This document shows, piece after piece, positions 1 to 6,726 of a stretch of DNA of 6,922 nucleotides (the first letter of the stretch is position 1; each line of letters begins with the position of its first letter). Source of the DNA: Ignavibacteriaceae bacterium. Lineage in GTDB: Bacteria; Bacteroidota; Ignavibacteria; Ignavibacteriales; Ignavibacteriaceae. Both the position numbers and the translations under genes were made by a program. The stretch is taken from contig JAIOIM010000503.1 in the NCBI GenBank assembly GCA_019912505.1, forward strand, positions 1 through 6,922, in the 5' to 3' direction. The notes beneath the pieces were generated by a model. The model had not been told where the DNA came from. It worked only from the letters and a program-made list of their open reading frames with translations, and searched no databases.

Positions 1-1064
1 AGAGTATTTTTAACAAGCATCTCGCCGAGAAGCCCGACAGAAAAGAATTGCACGCCTACAATAATAAGCAGCATACCGAGGAACAACATTGGTCGGTTGC
101 TTAACGGATGCCCGGATATCCACTCATAAGTTAGGTAGCCGTTTACAATAAGCCCTACGATAAATGAAAACGCACCAAGGAATCCGAAAAAGTGCATCGG
201 GCGTTTTATATACCGCGTTGAAAAAAACACAGTTATAAGATCGATAAATCCTTTGAAGAAACGGGAGATTCCAAATTTTGTAACGCCGTACCTGCGGGGG
301 TGATGTTTAACAGCAATTTCTGAAACAGTGAAACCCTGCCATGCGGCAAGCACGGGCATATAACGATGAAGCTCGCCGTATACTTTTATATTTTCAATTA
401 CTTCGCGGCGGTATGCTTTTAGCCCGCAATTAAAATCATGAATTTTTATTCCGCTCATTACACGGGTTACAAAGTTGAAAAATTTTGATGATGTTTTCTT
501 TATGAAAGGATCGTGACGTTGCTTTTTCCAACCGGAAACAAGATCGTAACCTTCTTCTAATTTTTTTAGAAGATTCGGTATCTCATTCGGGTCATCCTGT
601 AAATCGGCATCCATTGTAATAACTACATCGCCGGTTACTTGCGTAAAACCAACGTGTAAAGCAGCGGATTTGCCGTAGTTTTTTCTAAAACTAATGTAAT
701 GAAAACGTTTGTCCTGCCGGCACAAATCTTTTATAACTTTTAAACTTTTGTCTTTGCTGCCGTCATCAACAAATATTACTTCAAAGGCAACATTCAAAGG
801 CTTTAATGCTTTCCTTATTTCATTTGCAAGGGGGTTAAGTGATTCTTCTTCGTTAAAAAGAGGGACAACAATAGATATTTTTTTGAATGAACTTGGTCTC
901 TGTCTTCCCGATTCACCCCTGGGTGTGTATTGCTGCTGATTTTTAGGTCTTCTGTATCTAAAATTTTTGCGCCTGTAGTTCTGTCTCTCTTCATTAAATC
1001 CACCGTTATTTTCATTTTTCGCTTCGTTTCGACGTGGATTTTCTGGTTTATTCTGTTCTTCCAA
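1..1064 (-). CDS. GT2 polyprenyl-phosphate glycosyltransferase (DPM1/GtrB-like), 3' end outside window
   Basis: This family transfers a sugar from a nucleotide sugar to a polyprenyl phosphate carrier at the inner face of the cytoplasmic membrane, supplying envelope glycans or lipid modification; the actual sugar cannot be read here. Numbering 354 visible residues from TTG at 1064, the GT-A fold starts with ISIVVPLFNEEESL (from residue 63), followed by VDDGSKD (99-105), the metal/nucleotide DxD as MDADLQDDP (DAD at 152-154), the GWKKQRHDP loop (178-186) and DFNCGLKAYRR around Cys213. The RRYGVTKFG motif (257-265) is typical of lipid-phosphate-linked members. Two hydrophobic helices follow, about 292-313 and 325-347. 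The C-terminus runs off the left edge. An unusual 60-residue Arg/Asn/Gln-rich extension precedes the domain. The start is uncertain: an in-frame ATG at 1076 is followed two codons later by TAA, so TTG at 1064 is the only standard start codon before the domain. The 209-base gap to rsmE has no recognisable gene. Confidence 0.9.
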   Translation of the reverse strand, partial: MEEQNKPENPRRNEAKNENNGGFNEERQNYRRKNFRYRRPKNQQQYTPRGESGRQRPSSFKKISIVVPLFNEEESLNPLANEIRKALKPLNVAFEVIFVDDGSKDKSLKVIKDLCRQDKRFHYISFRKNYGKSAALHVGFTQVTGDVVITMDADLQDDPNEIPNLLKKLEEGYDLVSGWKKQRHDPFIKKTSSKFFNFVTRVMSGIKIHDFNCGLKAYRREVIENIKVYGELHRYMPVLAAWQGFTVSEIAVKHHPRRYGVTKFGISRFFKGFIDLITVFFSTRYIKRPMHFFGFLGAFSFIVGLIVNGYLTYEWISGHPLSNRPMLFLGMLLIIVGVQFFSVGLLGEMLVKNT

Positions 1065-1273
1065 TTACGTTTCCATATTAATAAAATCTTATCTGAAAGT
1101 TAATTTAATAATTAAACAAAAACAATTTAACTATTGCTTTCCCGGTATCTAATATTTATCGGTTTATAGTGGATTGCCAAATTTTGCTGCTATGTTGAAT
1201 GATGTTGAACATTTTTTCTAAAATCAGCAAGACAGGTTATAAATGAAAACCTTTACAAAATTTTATGCAGTTG

Positions 1274-1981
1274 TTAACCGGGTAATAATTCTGACAATAC
1301 TGCGGCGCATTTAACAACTGCTGTTTCAGAGCGAAGACGGTTTTCGGCTAACTTATAAACCTCTCCGCCGTTGGATGATTTTAATTCTGCTTCGGATAAT
1401 CCGCCTTCGGGTCCGAAAATAAAAAAGTATGTTTGTGTTTCATCAAACTTAAAATCGCTCAATTTTTTGTCGGCATTCTGGTCGAACAATATTTTTTCCC
1501 CGGGGAGTTTTATAAGCTCGTTAAAGCCGACAACATTTTCAACTACGGGCAAAAAGCAGCGCAGCGATTGTTTCATTGCTGCCAAAGTAATTTTATTCCA
1601 TCGCTCCAATTTTTCCCCTTTTGTAAACGAACGCGATGAATTAAAAACAACAAATCTTGTTATACCGAATTCCACACATTTTTCAAGCGCAAACTCAAAC
1701 CGGTCTGGGTTTTTTAACTTAGGAAGGCAAAAAATTATGTTGGAAAATTTATTAAGATAGTTATACCGCTCCTTTATCGAAACATTAAGGTTATCTTTTC
1801 CTATTGAAAAAATATTTCCTTTGAATATACTCCCTTTTCCATTTGTAAAATAAATTTCATCGCCTACCGTATGACGCATTACACGGGTTATATGTTTAAA
1901 CTCATCATCACCGATTAGCGCGTGACTATCATTTTGTATAAATTGTGTAAAGTATAACTCTATATCAGAAAGATATTCCAA
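1274..1981 (-). CDS. rsmE: 16S rRNA (uracil1498-N3)-methyltransferase RsmE
   Basis: This SPOUT-family enzyme uses S-adenosylmethionine to methylate N3 of U1498 in 16S rRNA of the small ribosomal subunit, in the cytoplasm. From TTG at 1981 the protein has 235 residues, a normal length. The N-terminal PUA-like part holds HITRVMRHTVGDEI. The C-terminal trefoil-knot part carries the family signatures FGPEGGLSEAEL (GPEGG at 190-194) and LAENRLRSETA (RSETA at 217-221), which build the AdoMet site. The family usually has LG before the last motif; here it is LA, a mild variation. The longest open frame begins at ATG 2038, but that start would overlap the barrel gene by 74 bases and add 19 residues (with CNGFLIL) that do not resemble an RsmE N-terminus. 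I prefer TTG 1981: it gives MEYLSDIELYF, has GGA nine bases upstream, and overlaps the preceding stop by only 17 bases, suggesting translational coupling with the barrel gene. Confidence 0.93.
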   Translation of the reverse strand: MEYLSDIELYFTQFIQNDSHALIGDDEFKHITRVMRHTVGDEIYFTNGKGSIFKGNIFSIGKDNLNVSIKERYNYLNKFSNIIFCLPKLKNPDRFEFALEKCVEFGITRFVVFNSSRSFTKGEKLERWNKITLAAMKQSLRCFLPVVENVVGFNELIKLPGEKILFDQNADKKLSDFKFDETQTYFFIFGPEGGLSEAELKSSNGGEVYKLAENRLRSETAVVKCAAVLSELLPG

Positions 1982-3284
1982 GATCAAAAATCCATTGCAT
2001 GTTGTTATATTCGTCAAAAGCCACTTCAAGCCGCGCAATATTATAAGGAAGAATAAGCAAAGTTAAACCCGCTCCGTAACCGCTGCTAAAATTTTTTATG
2101 TTTATTTTTTGCCCAGATAATCTTGTAGCACCGGCATCTCCAAAAGCCTGGACATAAAGTGCCACACGGTATCTTAAAAGCTCATGGGGAATGATCGGGA
2201 CAAAATCAAAATTAATATTAACATCACGAATAATAGGATAGTTTAATTCGGCGCTGGTAATATAATAAATGTTGCCTTCCCTTTCATCCTGGTAATGTCC
2301 GCGAATTCGTTCGCTATATCCGATAAATGAATAGTCATAATACGGAACGTCCTCGCCCGAAGTAATGCGTGCTGCGGTGCGCCATTTGCTTCCAAGATTG
2401 CCGTATATTTTTTGATACTGCCTGTAATCGAAATTATATATCATATAATTAACATTATCAAAACCGAGTCCTTTTATTTCGGCAGATGCCATTCCAAGAA
2501 TTCCATCGTGTGGAAACTGGGCAAGATCGCGTGTATCGTAAGAATATTGCAATCCGAGTGATGGAATTCTATCAATACGTCCATTAAAAGCATTGATGCC
2601 TTTTATGTAAAAAGGAGTTTCCACATAATTAAAAGTTGCAAACAGTGCGAGGCGGTTATACAAATCAAATCGTTTGCCAAGCGAGATGGAGCCGTTTATA
2701 AATTTTTGTTCGAAAGGATTGCCATGCAAAACTTCGGCAATACTACTTTTATTATTTGCATTCACGTATAAAAAATTTACTCCGAAAAAAATATCTTGAG
2801 ATACAATCAATCTCGGGTTGTAATATTCTAATCGGAAAGAAGGATCGTATCCCAATCCAATACGACCACGCAGTGATTCGTTTCTTCCTCTAAAATTTTT
2901 TATAAATACATCCACACCGTAAGAAATTTTATTCCAATCTCTATCTTTCAATTCCGCAAAAGGGATGGGATAAATGTACCAGCTTTCATCAAGATAAATG
3001 ATAAGTTTATTATATTGTTTTTCGCGTGTAATTAGTAATTCAACTTTTGTAAAAATACCGAGGCTGTAAATTCTGTCCCTGTTGTAATCCAAATCTTCTT
3101 TTGTAACGCTCTCGCCTGTTTTGAATGTTAATTCTCTTAAAACGATATCCGGTTCGGTAATCTCATTACCACTAATGGTGACAGAATCGATCCTAACAGG
3201 ATAAATTATATCGTGCTGTAAATCGATTTGTGCGAAAAGTGCGGAACCGAAAAAAAATATAAAAAAGAAAATTTTGTAAATCAT
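1965..3284 (-). CDS. Omp85/BamA-TamA family outer-membrane protein with one POTRA domain
   Basis: The 439-residue protein begins with a clear signal peptide: Lys4, a Phe/Ile-rich core at 5-17, and a likely cleavage after A-L-F-A at Ala18. Residues about 31-99 form one POTRA domain, with the hallmark GNEITEPDIVLREL and the segment YSLGIFTKVEL. A short linker (ESWYIYPIPFAEL) leads into about 330 residues with alternating aromatic and hydrophobic strands, ending in Phe as outer-membrane barrels do. RIRGH at 326-330 matches the conserved (V/I)RG motif of loop 6 in Omp85 barrels. BamA proper has several POTRA domains (typically five) and is much longer, so this is not BamA. It belongs to the shorter D15/surface-antigen type proteins, whose roles include outer-membrane protein or lipid handling; the substrate is unknown. 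No strong Shine-Dalgarno sequence precedes ATG 3284. rsmE follows with a small overlap, so the two are probably co-transcribed. Confidence 0.88.
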   Translation of the reverse strand: MIYKIFFFIFFFGSALFAQIDLQHDIIYPVRIDSVTISGNEITEPDIVLRELTFKTGESVTKEDLDYNRDRIYSLGIFTKVELLITREKQYNKLIIYLDESWYIYPIPFAELKDRDWNKISYGVDVFIKNFRGRNESLRGRIGLGYDPSFRLEYYNPRLIVSQDIFFGVNFLYVNANNKSSIAEVLHGNPFEQKFINGSISLGKRFDLYNRLALFATFNYVETPFYIKGINAFNGRIDRIPSLGLQYSYDTRDLAQFPHDGILGMASAEIKGLGFDNVNYMIYNFDYRQYQKIYGNLGSKWRTAARITSGEDVPYYDYSFIGYSERIRGHYQDEREGNIYYITSAELNYPIIRDVNINFDFVPIIPHELLRYRVALYVQAFGDAGATRLSGQKINIKNFSSGYGAGLTLLILPYNIARLEVAFDEYNNMQWIFDLGISF

Positions 3285-3396
3285 CAGCCGGAATTATTGT
3301 GTAAAATTAGATGCGAATATAGGCATTATTGATGTATTGATAATATATAAAATGCGTAGTTTCTGCTTTAGTTATTTGAAAAGATTTATAAACGAT

Positions 3397-3643
3397 TCAG
3401 TTCTCAAAATTTGATTTTTCTATTTTCCATTTAAAGAATTAGTACAAATGAATTTTCTTATGCATTTTTGTCAGACCCATTTCGAATTATATTTTCGTAA
3501 TATCTTTGTCGCCATTGAAAATAAGGATCACCGTTTCCATGAATTTTTTTAGTGACTACAGATTTAAAAGAACCAACGATATTCGATAATGTATGCATGT
3601 GTATAAACGGGGCATGCCCCGTCTCTACAATTCCGAAAGATTT
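3397..3643 (-). pseudogene. Decayed REP-associated tyrosine transposase (RAYT, Y1/HUH family), C-terminal part
   Basis: RAYTs are single-domain HUH/Y1 transposases related to IS200/IS605 TnpA and linked to spread of REP palindromes. The minus strand is open from 3643 to a stop at 3458-3460. It contains HTLSNIVGSFKSVVTKK and then FQWRQRYYENIIRN, which match the usual RAYT segments of type LxNIVGSFKS and WQRxYYEHIIRN. The conserved C-terminal tail continues but is out of frame: restoring one base after GCA near 3461 gives NAIRKFICTNSL, and restoring one A in the AAA run near 3433 gives KWKIEKSNFEN, ending at TGA 3397-3399. Two single-base deletions therefore broke the gene. The N-terminal half with the HUH motif is missing: an in-frame TGA lies at 3644-3646 and gcvP ends at 3666. 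An apparent ATG at 3598 opens a 46-codon frame that I regard as part of the relic. The family call rests on remembered consensus, not on a search. Confidence 0.72.
3600..3629. repeat. REP-like palindrome inside the RAYT relic
   Basis: The core ACGGGGCATGCCCCGT (3607-3622) is a perfect 16-base palindrome. It extends to an imperfect 30-base inverted repeat: the right arm reads GTCTCTACA and the left arm TGTATAAAC, with two mismatches in the outer part. On the minus strand the intact arm reads TGTAGAGACGGGGC, the form I associate with dispersed palindromes in Bacteroidota and some other phyla. It is in frame with the transposase relic, where its codons read V-E-T-G-H-A-P. Because it lies about 40 bases beyond the gcvP stop, its RNA hairpin may also protect or end the gcvP transcript; that role is an inference. 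Confidence 0.75.
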
Positions 3644-3658
3644 TCAAATACTTGAAAA
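3641..3658 (-). terminator. Weak hairpin after gcvP, possible terminator
   Basis: Just after the gcvP stop the minus strand reads TTTTCAA-GTAT-TTGAAAA, a perfect 7-base stem with a 4-base loop, followed by TCTTTC. Only one G-C pair is present and the T-run is interrupted, so this is a poor intrinsic terminator by itself. The GC-rich palindrome 12 bases further on could contribute. Position is the main argument. Confidence 0.3.
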
Positions 3659-3665
3659 CTTACAT

Positions 3666-6554
3666 CTACGCCTCTTCTATATAATCTGTTATCAGGTTGC
3701 AACTGCATACAAGGTTCCTATCGCCGTACGCGTTATTTACTCTGCCGACTGACGCCCAGAATTTATTTAACTTCAGCCAGTCAGCCGGGTAAGCTGCTTT
3801 TTGCCGTGAGTAAGAATGTTTCCATTCATCTTTTATAACTTCAAAAGCAGTATGTGGGGCATTTTTCAATACGTTGTCTTTTTCATCTGCATTCTTTTCT
3901 TCAATTTCACGAATCTCTTCGCGAATTAAGAGAAGTGTCTTACAGAATTTGTCCAACTCTGCTTTGTTTTCACTCTCGGTTGGTTCAACCATTAAAGTGC
4001 CGGCAACCGGAAAAGAAACCGTTGGCGCGTGGTAACCGTAATCCATCAATCGTTTCGCTATATCTTCAACTTCAATATTTGCGGAGTGCTTGAAGTCGCG
4101 CATATCAAAAATCAACTCGTGAGCAACGCGGTTTTTACTACCGCTGTAAAGCACTTTAAATACTTTTTCGAGTTTGGCTTTTATATAATTCGCGTTTAAT
4201 ATTGCTGCCTTTGTTGCTTTCGTTAATCCATCTTCACCCATAAGTTTTATGTACGCGTAAGAAATAAGTAAAACGTCAGCACTGCCCCAAGGTGCTGCGG
4301 CAACAGCGGTAATACCTTTTGTTCTGCCAAGATTAACAACCGAATGTCCTGGTAAAAATGGAACTAAATGTTTAGCAGCGGCAATAGGTCCCATCCCCGG
4401 TCCGCCGCCGCCGTGAGGAATGCAGAATGTTTTATGAAGATTTAAATGACAAACATCCGCTCCAATTACTGCCGGGCTTGTTAGCCCAACCTGTGCGTTC
4501 ATGTTTGCTCCGTCCATATAAACTAACCCGCCGTGTTGATGAATAAGTTCGCATACCCCGCGTATACCTTCTTCAAACACGCCATGAGTTGAAGGATAAG
4601 TAACCATCAATGCGGCAAGGTTTTTACTATTGGCTTCAACTTTTTTCTTTAAGTCCTCAAGATCAATATTACCGGTTGATGTTGAATTAACTACAACAAC
4701 TTTCATCCCCGCCATTACAGCGCTTGCGGGATTTGTACCGTGGGCTGATGAAGGAATAACACAAACATTCCTGTGGCTTTCTCCTCTGTCCTGATGATAC
4801 GCGCGTATTACCATTAAGCCCGTAAATTCACCTTGAGCGCCCGAGTTAGGCTGAAGTGAAACTCCGGCAAATCCGGTAATCTCACATAAATCTTTTTCAA
4901 GTTCTCTAAAAACTTCTTTGTAACCTTCGGTTTGATCTTCCGGGGCGAAGGGGTGCATTTTTGTAAATGCGGGTAAAGTTATAGGCATCATTTCGGCTGC
5001 TGCATTAAGTTTCATTGTACAGGAGCCGAGCGCAATCATAGAGTGTACAAGTGAAAGATCTTTGTTCTCAAGGTGTTTTAAGTAGCGCATCATTTCTGTT
5101 TCCGAATGATATGAGCTGAATACTTTGTGAGTTAAATAATCCGATGTTCTTGAAAAATTTTCAGGAAATTCAACTTTACTTTCTTCTGCAATTTCCCTAA
5201 CAAATTGCTCATCCACAGCTTTACCGGCAGCAGAGGCGAAAACATTTATAAGCTGCATTGCATCGTAAAAATCAGTTGCTTCGTTTATTGATATCCCGAT
5301 TGATTTGTCATCAGCATATAAAAGATTTATTTCATTTTTTAGTGCTTTAGTTTTTATCGCTTCTAATTTTTCATTTTGATCGAGCTTGATAAAAAGAGTA
5401 TCAAAATAATTTTTATTTGTTTGGTTGTAACCGAGATTTTTTAACGCAATATCAACAGTTTTTGTAATTCGATGGATTCTTTCGGCTATAGCTTTTAAAC
5501 CCATTGGTCCATGGTATACGGCATAAAATCCTGAAATTACTGCAAGCAAAACCTGGGCTGTACAAATGTTGCTTGTGGCTTTTTCGCGGCGTATATGCTG
5601 CTCCCTTGTTTGAAGCGCCATTCTAAAAGCAGTATTGCCGTTGCTGTCGATTGATGCACCGATAATTCTACCGGGCATCTGACGTTTGTACTCATCTTTT
5701 GTAGCAAAAAAAGCTGCGTGCGGTCCGCCGAAACCCATCGGAACGCCAAAACGCTGTGCACTGCCGACGATGCAATCTGCACCGAACTCACCTGGAGGCG
5801 TTAATAAAAGGAGACTCATCAAATCAGCCGCAACAACTTTATAAATCTTATTGTTATCAGCTTGTTCAAATAATTTTTTGTAATCGTTTACTTCGCCATA
5901 AGCGGCAGGGTATTGCACTAGTAATCCGAAAATATTTTCATTCAACTCAACATTTCTATAGTCGCCTATTTGGAGTTCAATGCCTATGGGTAAAGCTCTC
6001 GTTTTCAGTACATCAATTGTTTGCGGAAAACATTCGTCCGATACAAAAAAAGTGGCTGCGTTTTTATTTTTTCTCAATGCATAAAACATACTCATAGCTT
6101 CGGCGGCGGCAGTGCCTTCATCAAGAAGTGAAGCATTTGCTATTGGTAAACCGGTTAAATCGGAAACCATAGTTTGATAGTTCATTAATGCTTCGAGGCG
6201 CCCCTGCGCTATTTCTGCCTGGTAAGGGGTGTACTGAGTGTACCAACCGGGATTTTCAAGCACGTTGCGTTGAATAACAGCGGGCATTCGCGTTGGGTTG
6301 TACCCCAAACCAATGTATGATTTAAATATTTTATTTTTAGCGGCAACTTTTTCTAAGGCTTCAAGAAATTTATATTCAGAAACCGGGGCATCTAGCTGTA
6401 ATTTTTTTTCAAGTTTTATATTTGCGGGTATAGTTTCGTCAATGAGTTTGTCAAGCGAATCGACGCCAATTTCATTTAACATGGCATCTATCTCGATATC
6501 GTTTGGACCGATATGCCGGTTGACAAATTTGTCTGGATGTTGGAAGAAATTCAT
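3666..6554 (-). CDS. gcvP: Glycine dehydrogenase (decarboxylating), P-protein of the glycine cleavage system, full length
   Basis: The P-protein is a cytoplasmic PLP enzyme. It decarboxylates glycine and passes the aminomethyl group to the lipoyl arm of H-protein; with T- and L-protein this yields CO2, ammonia, NADH and methylene-tetrahydrofolate. The 962 residues match the single-chain form (about 950-970), with both halves present rather than split GcvPA/GcvPB. The N-terminus (FVNRHIGPND) and the C-terminus (YGDRNLVCSC) are typical. The N-terminal half has GLGYNPTRMPAVIQRN and the NASLLDEGTAAAEAM segment. The C-terminal half has ALGSCTMKLNAAAEM, SSAHGTNPASA and MDGANMNAQVGL. NLHKTFCIPHGGGGPG places the PLP Schiff-base lysine at Lys708. 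Nothing essential looks missing. ATG 6554 is chosen because the family N-terminus follows directly; only a weak AGAAAG precedes it. gcvT, gcvH and lpd are not in the window, so the gene stands apart from its partners. No glycine riboswitch was recognised upstream. Confidence 0.98.
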   Translation of the reverse strand: MNFFQHPDKFVNRHIGPNDIEIDAMLNEIGVDSLDKLIDETIPANIKLEKKLQLDAPVSEYKFLEALEKVAAKNKIFKSYIGLGYNPTRMPAVIQRNVLENPGWYTQYTPYQAEIAQGRLEALMNYQTMVSDLTGLPIANASLLDEGTAAAEAMSMFYALRKNKNAATFFVSDECFPQTIDVLKTRALPIGIELQIGDYRNVELNENIFGLLVQYPAAYGEVNDYKKLFEQADNNKIYKVVAADLMSLLLLTPPGEFGADCIVGSAQRFGVPMGFGGPHAAFFATKDEYKRQMPGRIIGASIDSNGNTAFRMALQTREQHIRREKATSNICTAQVLLAVISGFYAVYHGPMGLKAIAERIHRITKTVDIALKNLGYNQTNKNYFDTLFIKLDQNEKLEAIKTKALKNEINLLYADDKSIGISINEATDFYDAMQLINVFASAAGKAVDEQFVREIAEESKVEFPENFSRTSDYLTHKVFSSYHSETEMMRYLKHLENKDLSLVHSMIALGSCTMKLNAAAEMMPITLPAFTKMHPFAPEDQTEGYKEVFRELEKDLCEITGFAGVSLQPNSGAQGEFTGLMVIRAYHQDRGESHRNVCVIPSSAHGTNPASAVMAGMKVVVVNSTSTGNIDLEDLKKKVEANSKNLAALMVTYPSTHGVFEEGIRGVCELIHQHGGLVYMDGANMNAQVGLTSPAVIGADVCHLNLHKTFCIPHGGGGPGMGPIAAAKHLVPFLPGHSVVNLGRTKGITAVAAAPWGSADVLLISYAYIKLMGEDGLTKATKAAILNANYIKAKLEKVFKVLYSGSKNRVAHELIFDMRDFKHSANIEVEDIAKRLMDYGYHAPTVSFPVAGTLMVEPTESENKAELDKFCKTLLLIREEIREIEEKNADEKDNVLKNAPHTAFEVIKDEWKHSYSRQKAAYPADWLKLNKFWASVGRVNNAYGDRNLVCSCNLITDYIEEA

Positions 6555-6619
6555 ATTTAATAATCTTTCTGTTTAATCTAAAAAATAAAATTATCAGTGA
6601 GTGTGGTCTAAAAAGATTG

Positions 6620-6657
6620 AAAACGGTTACGCCACGGCGCGCAGGTAAAACCGTTTT
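6620..6657. repeat. Imperfect long hairpin, 9-base inverted repeat with GC-rich loop
   Basis: AAAACGGTT (6620-6628) is matched by AACCGTTTT (6649-6657) around a 20-base loop that contains a smaller CGCC-AC-GGCG stem (6630-6639). Read on the plus strand, the outer stem runs into TTTTT, so it resembles a terminator in that direction, but no plus-strand gene ends here. It lies about 65-100 bases upstream of the gcvP start, so it may form in the gcvP leader RNA or act as a DNA site. Confidence 0.5.
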
Positions 6658-6680
6658 TGATTCTCTCTCTTTTCTCATTA

Positions 6681-6702
6681 ACCCACGACTTAAGTCGTGG
6701 GT
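6681..6702. repeat. Perfect 22-base palindrome, REP-like
   Basis: The core CCCACGACTTAAGTCGTGGG, with one more A/T pair at the outer ends, is a perfect 22-base palindrome with no spacer; TT/AA pairs outside one mismatch extend it to 28 bases (6678-6705). It is much more GC-rich than its surroundings and unrelated in sequence to the palindrome at 3600-3629. Such sequences are usually dispersed, RAYT-type intergenic repeats; a regulator operator is the main alternative. Only one copy is present in the window, so repetition cannot be shown here. Confidence 0.6.
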
Positions 6703-6717
6703 CAACAACAACCTAAT

Positions 6718-6723
6718 ATTATA
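6718..6723 (-). promoter_or_regulatory. Possible -10 element for gcvP
   Basis: The minus strand reads TTGTATAATATT, giving a perfect TATAAT 164 bases before the gcvP start, between an AACCGTTT copy and the 22-base palindrome. No good -35 hexamer lies 16-18 bases upstream. If used, the leader RNA would contain both the palindrome and the long hairpin. In an AT-rich region this hexamer may be chance. Confidence 0.22.
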
Positions 6724-6726
6724 CAA

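Larger units (their letters stand above)
3285..3665. other. Intergenic region between gcvP and the Omp85 gene: transposase relic, REP-like palindrome, weak hairpin
   Basis: This 381-base gap holds, from the gcvP side, a low-GC hairpin (3641-3658), a GC-rich REP-like palindrome (3600-3629) and the decayed RAYT transposase that contains it (3397-3643). Bases 3285-3396, directly upstream of the Omp85 gene, are very AT-rich and must contain its promoter if it is not read through from gcvP. I could not identify a convincing -35/-10 pair or a Bacteroidota-type TAnnTTTG element there. Confidence 0.75.

Noticed and set aside
815..1015. 66-codon minus-strand frame inside the glycosyltransferase
   Set aside because: The glycosyltransferase frame is continuous through this stretch and carries the catalytic motifs; this is an out-of-frame shadow.
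1192..1211. Imperfect 10-base tandem repeat (ATGTTGAATG, ATGTTGAACA) between rsmE and the glycosyltransferase
   Set aside because: Only two copies with 8 of 10 bases matching in an AT-rich gap; easily chance.
1371..1760. 129-codon plus-strand frame antisense to rsmE
   Set aside because: rsmE on the other strand carries full family motifs. The antisense frame has no recognisable features.
3552..3752. 66-codon plus-strand frame across the gcvP end
   Set aside because: It runs antisense through the gcvP C-terminus and the transposase relic. No family resemblance.
3600..3763. CRISPR array or tandem palindromes
   Set aside because: Only one palindrome copy is present, with no spacing pattern and no repeated unit.
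5756..6097. 113-codon plus-strand frame antisense to gcvP
   Set aside because: gcvP is intact and strongly conserved here. The antisense frame is a by-product of its codon use.
6620..6657. Long hairpin plus T-run as a plus-strand intrinsic terminator
   Set aside because: No plus-strand gene ends to its left; only gcvP on the minus strand lies there. Kept as an inverted repeat instead.
6472..6726. 84-codon minus-strand frame overlapping the start of gcvP
   Set aside because: It overlaps gcvP by 83 bases in another frame and its upstream half is simply translated palindrome and inverted repeat. No recognisable protein and no ribosome binding site.
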